Shown: positions 57,031 through 64,000 of the stretch, piece by piece
Position numbering within the stretch: position 1 is the first letter of the stretch
How the letters are laid out: every line of letters begins with the position of its first letter
Assembly (NCBI RefSeq): GCF_036711975.1
Contig: NC_091971.1
Coordinates: 18,917,501 to 18,981,500, forward strand
Direction of reading: 5' to 3'
Source of the DNA: Onthophagus taurus
Taxonomy: Eukaryota; Arthropoda; Insecta; Coleoptera; Scarabaeidae
Length of the DNA: 64,000 nt
Translations under genes and position numbers: made by a program
Notes under the pieces: model-generated
Databases searched by the model: none
What the model was told of the DNA's origin: nothing
What the model saw: only the letters and a program-made list of their open reading frames with translations

Positions 57031-57999
57031 AAAATGTTTTCTGATAGTATTTTAACTTCCTTGGTGAAAAAAGTCAAATTACCTGATTTAGAATTTTTTG
57101 TAAACTTGGGTGATTGGCCTTTAACTTCAGAAGCAAAGAAATTTCCAATTTTTTCATGGTGTGGAAGCAAAAATTCTTTTGATATTGTTATGCCAACCTA
57201 TGATTTAACAGAATCTACTTTAGAAAATTTGGGGCGGTAATAATAAATTAAAAATTAAATAAAATGAGGTTAAAATAATGTTTTTAGGGTAACTTTAGAT
57301 ATGTTATCAGTACAAGGAAACGTTAATTTAAAGTGGGATGAGAGGAGCCCAAAAATGTTTTGGAGGGGTCGCGATTCAAATAAAAATCGCTTAAAGTTGA
57401 TAGATATCTCTAGAAATCATCCGGATTTATTCAATGTTTCTTTAACTAATTTCTTTTTCTTTCGAGATCAAGAAGAATATTATGGAAAACAAGAATATAT
57501 TTCTTTCTACAAATTTTTCGATGTAAATTAAAATTTTTTTTCATAATTCATTTAATTTTTAATTTAATTTTAGTATAAATATCAATTATTGATTGATGGA
57601 ACTGTATCTGCGTATCGATCCCCTTATTTATTAGGCGGGGGTTCGTTAGTTTTCAAACAAAAATCAATGTACTATGAACATTTTTATAACGAATTAAAAC
57701 CAAACCTCCATTACGTTAGTATCGAAGAAGATCTATCAGATTTAGTTGAAAAAATTGAATGGGCTATAAACAACGATGATGAAGCAAGAAAGATTGGATT
57801 GGAAGGTCAAAAATTTGCGGTTGAAAATTTATTACCTTCAAACGTTTTTTGTTATTACACGCAACTTTTAAATGAATTTTCGAAACTCCTCGTGGAAAAA
57901 GTGGAGGATTTGGATGATATGGAAATCGTTGAAGTAAATGAAGAAAATAAAAAGTGTAAATGTTTGGCGGAAAATCATCATGAAAAGGATGAATTATAA
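56367..57999 (+). CDS. Protein O-glucosyltransferase 2/3-like (KDELC family)
   Basis: ER-lumen glycosyltransferase related to POGLUT2/3 (KDELC1/2), which O-glucosylate EGF repeats of Notch and fibrillins. Four exons, 56367-56524, 56589-57236, 57288-57522 and 57574-57999, join in phase to 488 residues, like the ~500 of animal homologues. A hydrophobic N-terminal signal peptide is followed by a filamin-type domain (VWGPGLDPENVVLPTRY, LNRKDGVFIFRYKQY, SPYIF). The CAP10/rumi-type catalytic domain follows, with PDLEFFVNLGDWPL, FSWCGSKNSFDIVMPTYD, MFWRGRDSNKNRL, LIDGTVSAYRSPYLL and YYEHFYNEL. The protein ends in the ER-retention signal KDEL. The upstream truncated copy arose by tandem duplication. 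Gene ends converge with SCAP. Confidence 0.95.
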
Positions 58000-58029
58000 T
58001 CGAGGATAACTATATTAATTCTTTTTGTT

Positions 58030-58336
58030 TTTAAGAATTGAGTTGGATTTATTTAGGCAAAACAAACTCGATTAAGAAAAATATGTAATTTAATGAACTT
58101 AACAGTTTTGGAAGTACAAAAAATATTAGAGGGGGTGCAACTTGAACAATTCAATTTTATTAATGTTGGTACTTGTACATAAAAAAAGCTTTATTCACAT
58201 AAATAATTAAAATAAATAACTACTAAAAGATCTCGTTATTTACAACAATATAAAACGCTTTCCTATTTTTCATTTTCACCACCATGTTAAGGCACTAAAC
58301 TCCTTTTATTGAAATCTTACTATTCGCAATTGATTA
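58030..58336. repeat. Duplicated 3' end of the SCAP gene
   Basis: This segment matches about 63006-63434 in the same orientation, with two gaps of roughly 70 and 47 bases. Shared blocks include 'aagaattgagttggattta', 'gggtgcaacttgaacaattc' and 'tttccattttcaccaccat'-type sequence. It includes the 3' flank and about eight terminal-region codons of SCAP (NQLRIVRF). It begins 30 bases after the POGLUT stop codon. Confidence 0.85.
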
Positions 58337-58369
58337 ACAAACAAATTATAAATTTGTCTATTTCATAGC

Positions 58370-58580
58370 TTTCAAGAAGCTCCAGTTTGTACCCTTTCTT
58401 CTGTTAATGTTACATTATTGTGGATGTCAAAATTGTGATTATGTAAGGTTAAGTGATTGCCAAAATTAGAGTTGGATTTAATTATGTGTTCTCTAATTCT
58501 AGTTTTAAGAGCTCTTCCTGTTTTATAGAAAACACACAACTCGAATGTCTTAATGATCAAAATTATTATTTTGACAAATT
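58370..58580 (-). mobile_element. Penelope-like GIY-YIG fragment
   Basis: The minus strand encodes CVFYKTGRALKTRIREH, then NSNFGNHLTLHNHNFD. This matches the GIY-YIG endonuclease motif series of Penelope-like elements ('YIGQTGRSLKTRxKEH … H … NH.FD'). Only a short piece remains. Confidence 0.6.
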
Positions 58581-58599
58581 TCTAAATGAATTCACACTT

Positions 58600-59170
58600 T
58601 TTAATTATATGAGATCTAGTTGTTCACCATACACTGTTACGTATTTTAATTTTAATAGTTTAATTGACTGAGTTCTAATTTTAAGAATAGCTTTATGAAA
58701 CATAAAATCAGTTACATTCATTAATTCTTCTCGTTTCTCATTAAGAGTATGTTTTATATAAACACTCATATACAGGTGTATCTGAATGATGTGCCCAAAC
58801 TTCAGGGGTGATTCTTTAAGCAATTTTAAGGGTACTTTAATATATGAACCAAATAATTTTGGAAAATTTTGGTTTAATTTTTTTTTCTCAAAAACCATAA
58901 ACGCTGAGAAAATGAAATTTGGGGAATATGTTTAACTCATAATAAGGCACGTTTTGACCCTATTTGTACTTTCAACCTATCCTTCTAAACTACAAAACAT
59001 AACCACCCCCGTTCAATTTATGCCTAGATTTTTATTATGAAGGTGATAAATACATTGGAAAAACTTCAGTTAGATAGATTAAACTATTCTAAAACTTTTT
59101 TGTCTCTCTGATGTTCTTCTAAAATTTAATAATTTATGAGAAAAAAAATAATTAAACAAACGCTAACTGT
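58600..59170. other. Unassigned transposon-rich intergenic DNA
   Basis: Frames exist on the minus strand (58.6-58.9 kb) but show no family motif. This may be the rest of a degraded retroelement. 'caggtgtatctgaatgatg' near 58772 resembles the short-transposon end motif seen elsewhere. Confidence 0.3.
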
Positions 59171-59179
59171 TAAGCTGTA

Positions 59180-59640
59180 GGATTCTGCCTCTTTGGTTTT
59201 GTTTTGCGACGGAGTTATCATACTCTTCGCTTGTCTGTGACCTGGAAGTTCTTTCCAGCGTAAGGCTACCTTTGAGACCTCCCAATTGTTGATTATTTGT
59301 GTTAGGTGGCTTTTTTCTAGTCCACAGCCAAGTTGGGGTCCAATGAAGGGCGTGTTCGCTGCCTCTTTGGCCAGCTTGTCCGCTTTCTAATTGCCCTTAA
59401 TGTTGCTGTGACCTGGAACCCACCATAGGGTAACATCATTACCCCTAGCGAGTTCTCTCAGGTTGCTGGTACACTCTCTAATCAGCGCGGTGTCACACGT
59501 ATAGGCCTGAATTGCCTTTAAGACGGCCCGACTGTCTGTGAAAATGTTTATGGATGCACCTTTCTGTAGCTTCAAAACGGAGCAGAAGTTTATAGCAAGA
59601 ACTTCTGCTTGGAAAATTAACGAGTAAGTTTATCTTAATT
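59180..59640 (-). mobile_element. LINE RNase H domain fragment
   Basis: The minus strand encodes INIFTDSRAVLKAIQAY, then RELARGNDVTLWWVPGHSNI followed by KADKLAKEA in the next frame. This is the RNase H domain of Jockey/I/R1-type LINEs: the catalytic D of FTDSRA and the VPGH motif with the following D of 'N..AD'. A stop after IKGN breaks it. The reverse transcriptase part is missing. Confidence 0.8.
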
Positions 59641-60236
59641 TTTAATTTGTAACATCAATTAATATTACATACTCAATAACCTATTGTAGCGCTTCTGAGG
59701 CTGTCGTAAGTCGAAACTTGTCAAGCCGAATTTAAAAATAAACCAGTAAAAAAGTACAAAATTCAATTAATTTATATTTTTCTTCGTTTACATTTAATAT
59801 AATACTGGTAAAATGGATTACACAATCAATATTGATTATTTTAATAGAAATTGAGTAATTGAGATAATAAACTGAGTAATTCATGTTTACACGAACTGTA
59901 TAGTTCACTTATATCCCGAGACCCTGACCAGGTTTTGCTTCTTACATATGTATTATTGGATGTAAACATTGACAATATTTTAACCGTTTCTTTAATATTT
60001 TTACTTACATATAAGTTTTGAACATATAAGTTTGAAATATATAAATTTCGTTTTGGACGTCTTAATGTGATTTCTGTAAAGTTTGGTTGTACTAACAATT
60101 TTTGATACTCTTCGTAACTTCTTAGTTTTTTTTAAATAATTTGCAACCTGTTCAATCGTGTCGGCTGCTACATAAACTTTGAACTTTGTAGTTCAAACAT
60201 TATACCAAATTATTGTAATGCATATGAACTGATAAT
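59641..60236. other. Unassigned intergenic DNA
   Basis: No recognised gene or repeat. It may include the 3' part of the ZMYM1-like hAT element that follows on the minus strand. Confidence 0.3.
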
Positions 60237-62260
60237 TTAACTTGCTTCTACTTTAATTTTATTTCCATGTGAACCCAGCAAAGACGTGTCTTCTACAATA
60301 TCAAAAAATGCATCGTAAATCTCTTTAAGTTGAAATCTAACGGGCCTGATCGCATTTATTCTACTTTCCCATCTCGTAGAACATACAGATTTTAATATTA
60401 AATTAGCCAGATGTTTGACAAGAATAGACCATTTATAAATGGATGCAGGAAAAAAGATTACCATTTCTATATTTGATTCTGCAGTATCATTTAAAACAAC
60501 ATTAATAGAGTGACAGGAGCAAGGAACAAATAACGCTCTCTGATTTATACTTGAAACTCTATATTTATAAATGTCTAGAAAACTAGTGATGGATCGGATA
60601 GCGATTTTGCGAAAAGCCGGATATCAGATATTCGGCATCCCCTTCGGCTAGATATCCGGCATATCTATCCGGCCATTATTGTTATAATTTCTCGTGCATT
60701 TCTGAAGTGATACCCTATATTCTCACATTATTGTGGTATTTGAATAAAAATTAAATTAATAAGAAAGCTGATAAGATATGTCAACTTATTTGGATCTAAG
60801 ATACAAAATGAACTTTTTTGATACTGATTTAACGAACGAAGCAACTCTAAAAAGAGGATACTTTAATTAATAATTGGTGATATTTCCACAAGGATCCTTC
60901 AAGAAATCAATTTTATAGCGAAGTTTGAAAGTTATTGATGAAAATAGCAACATCGAAAATTTTATCAAAACTTCAAATATTGTATTCTCAAAAACTAAAA
61001 GCTATTTTTCAAAACGGGTTGGTTCATTTTAAATAAGACATTTTTATTAACATTTTGGGAAATGTTCATACTCATATTCCAAGAAATCGATTTTATACGA
61101 ATTTTCAAAACTTTTTCGGCGAAAATTACAAAATTCGAAAAAATGTCGTTCGTTTCAAAAATTTATTTCTCAAGAACTGAAAGTGATTTTTCAAAACGGC
61201 TTTTTGCATTAAAAGGAGGATACTATAATTAATAATTGGTGATATTTCCACAAAGATCCTTCAAGAAATAAATTTTATAGCGAATTTTGAAAGTTATCGA
61301 TGAAAATTGCAATATCGAAAATTTTATCAAAACTTCAAATATTGTTTTCTCAGAAACTAAAAGCTATATTTCAAAACGGTCTGGTTCATTGAAAAGAAGA
61401 CACTTTTGTTAACACTTTAGGAGATTTTCATGCTCATATTCCAAGAACTGGATTTTATACGAATTTTTAAAACTTAATCGACAAGAATTGCAAAATTCGA
61501 AAAAATTGTCGATCATTTCAAAAATTTATTTCTCAAGAACTGAAAGTGATTTTTCAAAACGGCTTTTTGCATTAAAAAGAGGATACTTTAATTAATAATC
61601 GAAAGTGATAACAGTGACAGTTCTGTTAGTAATGAATGTGATGATGAATTACAAGCGAAGAGAAGAAAACTAGACGAAACTGCAACAAGAGATTTTACAT
61701 ATCGTATTGGGATTGTTACAATGAGGTTGCTAATGACAAACCTGATATAAATAAAGTTGTATTCAATGAAAAAAGTCCTATTGGGGTTGAACTTGATTAT
61801 TATCTGCAGTGTATAAAACCTAAAAGAGATACTAATTCCTGTGAATGGTGGAGTATTAAGTAATAGGTTTTTAATATCCTGCCAAAGCCGGCAACTATCC
61901 GGCCGGATAGTTGCCGGATATCCGTTCCACCACTAGTCTAAACCTAGTACTTTTATTATGTCTAAAAATATAGATGCCAGACCGACTCCTGTAGTGTCAG
62001 TTACTTCAATAAAATCAATAAAATGTTCTTCCACCAAATACGTATTCTTTGATTCGGTGTTAACAAATCGAACTATTAATGTAGTTGTTCTTTGTGGCTG
62101 ATATCGGGACTTGTATCCCTAATTATAGAAAAAAAATCGGCTTTGTTTGCCATTTCTATAATTTTCTTTTGTCATTTGTACCAATAAACATACTAGTTCA
62201 TTTTGTATGTCTTTACTAATATAATGAACCTGTGTCTTTTTAGACGTGGTAAATTGCATC
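60237..62260 (-). mobile_element. hAT-type transposase (ZMYM1-like) relic, interrupted
   Basis: The minus strand right part (about 62260-61945) encodes VHYISKDIQNELVCLL, TTTLIVRFVNTESKN and EEHFIDFIEVTDTTGVGL. The left part (about 60560-60237) encodes ALFVPCSCHSINVVLND, YKWSILVKHLANLILK and CSTRWESRINAIRPVRFQLK. These motifs occur in this order in ZMYM1/TTF-type hAT proteins ('FVPCSAHSLNL … S.TRWE.R'). The two parts are separated by the element at 60588-61935. Stops are present. Confidence 0.75.
60588..61935 (+). mobile_element. hAT-derived element with internal satellite, complete copy
   Basis: It begins 'tagtgatggatcgg' and ends '…atccgttccaccacta', with several 'atccggc' repeats at both ends. 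A short 5' part ([11 protein letters not shown]-type codons and KMNFF) and a 3' part encoding SDSSVSNECDDE and a damaged NSCEWWS remain from a hAT transposase. Between them lie about two copies of a 363-bp unit (starts near 60848, 61213 and 61575), each made of two related ~180-bp halves. It is inserted in the ZMYM1-like hAT relic. Confidence 0.75.
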
Positions 62261-63005
62261 AAAATTGACAAATAATTTTCGCAAAAAAATTAATTTTTGG
62301 GGTGGTTAGGGTAGTTAACCCCAGCCACCCCCAAATGTCATGTCGTATAGGGTTTATTTTACTGCATAAATCTTAATTTGCAACTAATTTATGGTTTTTT
62401 TGAAAATATTGTTCAAAACTGTAACAGTTTATCACATTATTCTTAGGGAAAGGGGTTATCTATCATATATCCCATAACATTGCAGGGGATGGTCAGAGGC
62501 AAATAAGAAAAAACATATAATTCATATTTTTAAACGTACTATAGGATACTTAATATCGCCAAAATCGACACGAGAGTTTTTAAAATATGTATTAAAAAAA
62601 ACATTCTTCCAGTCATTATAACCTGTTATAAATTTAGTATTTATCGCATTAAATAATTTATAACAGAAACAATAAATCTTGTCCTGTGACTCAGAATAAA
62701 TAAGCCACAATAAAAATGTTTGGATGAGAATTTTCTTCCCATATGATCGATTGAAAACAAAAATGTATCTGACGTATTTGCAGGACCTTTCTCAATAACT
62801 AAAGTTTTGATTTACTCCGTTAAGCCGACCAGTTAGAAGGGTCATTATAAATTACCATACTCATAACTTCGTTGCTACTTTCCTCGTGGTTCCCGTCCCA
62901 TTTACCTTGTACTTGCCGGATTGACGCTGATTTTGGTGCGTTGATAGTTACAGTAGATGTAGGAGAACCAAAATTGATTTTCAATTTCTAGTTGGATTTG
63001 AAGTG
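62261..63005. other. Unassigned sequence before the SCAP 3' end
   Basis: There is an imperfect palindrome near 62298-62337 ('ggggtggtt' against 'ccagccacccc'), but no gene or known element. Confidence 0.3.
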
Positions 63006-63383
63006 TTTAAGAATTGAGTTGGATTTATTTATACAAAACAAACTCGATTAAGAAAAAAATGTAATTTAATGAACTTTAACAGTTTTTGAATTACAAAAAA
63101 TATCAGAGGGTGCAACTTGAACAATTCAATTTTATTAATGTTGGTACTTGTACATAAAAAAAAGCTTTCATTCACTTAAATAATAAAAATAAATAACGGA
63201 CACAATTCTATTTTTACATTACCTTAAAAAAAACGAAAAGAAAAAAATGTATAAAATCAAAACAAAAAAAAAACTACTAAAAGATCTCGTTATTTACAAC
63301 AATATAAAACGCTTTCCTATTTTTCATTTTCACCACCATCTTAAGGCACTAAACTCCTTTTGTTTGTTTATTCTCTTTTCATA

Positions 63384-64000
63384 TCAATCGTATTTTCTTG
63401 TAATAATGGGAAATCTTACTATTCGCAATTGATTCGCGTAATCGCATACAACTGAATCTCGCAACATCAAAAGATTATTAACAAGAACTAGTGGAGATCG
63501 CCCAAGGACAATGTGTCGGATGACTTCCGTTGTACGAACGTCATAAATAACTAAACTACTCGAACGAGCCGTCACCACCAAATGCGGACTTAACATTTGT
63601 ACTTGGCTCGTAAAAGAATTTTGAACATAAATTGTATTCAATAAATGACCTTGAAATCGTTCCCAAACACATATTCTTTCGTCAGTACCCAAAGAAATCA
63701 CATAACTTGCCGAATAAGTTAATGAAGTTACTGAACCATCATGGGCTTGTATACTAAACATACAAGTACCTAAAAAAATTGATGTAATCGAATTGTATGT
63801 TTGAGCCTAAAATTACCTGTTAATAAATCCCAAATACACAACATTCCATCTTGAGATCCACTTCCAGAAGTTCCTGGACTTACTCTATCAATAAACAAAC
63901 AAGTTATTGGTCCGCAATGCCCATGTAAAGTATACAAAGGCGTCCCATCCTCCAACCTAAAAACTTTTAATGTATGATCTTGACTTCCAGTTAAAATGCG
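63384..64000 (-). CDS. SCAP: SCAP (SREBP cleavage-activating protein), C-terminal end
   Basis: Escort protein that carries SREBP from the ER to the Golgi; its cytosolic C-terminal WD40 propeller binds SREBP. Only the end is in the window. The last exon, 63769-63384, joins in phase with an exon from the window edge to 63817 (…WDLLTG|TCMFS…). The visible protein has WD40 repeats: ILTGSQDHTLKVFRLEDG, TPLYTLHGHCGPITCLFIDR, GSQDGMLCIWDLLTG, then QAHDGSVTSLTYSASYVIS and DERICVWERF. The final part VVCDYANQLRIVRFP matches the SCAP terminus. The gene continues past 64000. A partial duplicate of its 3' end lies at 58.0-58.3 kb. Assignment rests on the order and sequence of these repeats. Confidence 0.85.

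Overview
This is AT-rich eukaryotic nuclear DNA. Split genes with GT-AG introns, a eukaryotic initiator tRNA-Met and a dense load of insect-type transposons point to a holometabolous insect, most likely a beetle; the species is inferred, not shown. Six host protein genes are recognised by family resemblance and by splice phases that agree across nearly every exon.

Layout. 1-2.6 kb: transposon debris, including a piggyBac fragment. 2.7-9.1 kb (minus): a DHHC palmitoyltransferase of the ZDHHC14/18 (fly app) type, whose 4.4-kb intron holds a mariner-like copy split by a LINE that is itself split by a Penelope-like element. 11.0-18.1 kb (plus): cytosolic alanyl-tRNA synthetase in two exons. 18.2-22.9 kb: a MITE, a mariner-like transposase fragment running into a 172-bp satellite, and a Penelope-type inverted repeat. 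23.4-36.4 kb (minus): SLC5-family symporter A. Its first intron holds a three-layer nest: a hAT-derived element, inside it a 7.1-kb DNA transposon encoding an unclassified transposase-like protein, and inside that a 3.7-kb foldback element with a 9-bp target duplication. 38.3-42.6 kb: about 26 copies of a 163-bp satellite with alternating monomer types. 44.9-55.0 kb (minus): a second SLC5 symporter (B), with tRNA-iMet in one intron and, in another, a Tigger element interrupted by a long-inverted-repeat relative of the 7.1-kb transposon. 55.5-58.0 kb (plus): a tandem pair of KDEL-ending protein O-glucosyltransferase (POGLUT2/3, KDELC) genes, the first a truncated pseudogene. 58-63 kb: transposons bounded by two copies of the 3' end of the next gene. 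63.4-64 kb (minus): the C-terminal WD40 part of SCAP, cut by the window edge.

The host genes are unrelated housekeeping or transport functions and form no pathway. The distinctive content is the repeat landscape: nested elements, satellites with 160-180-bp units derived from or carried by transposons, and two members of a transposase-like family that I cannot assign to a superfamily. Exon boundaries were read by eye and may be off by a base or two; transposon edges are less exact.
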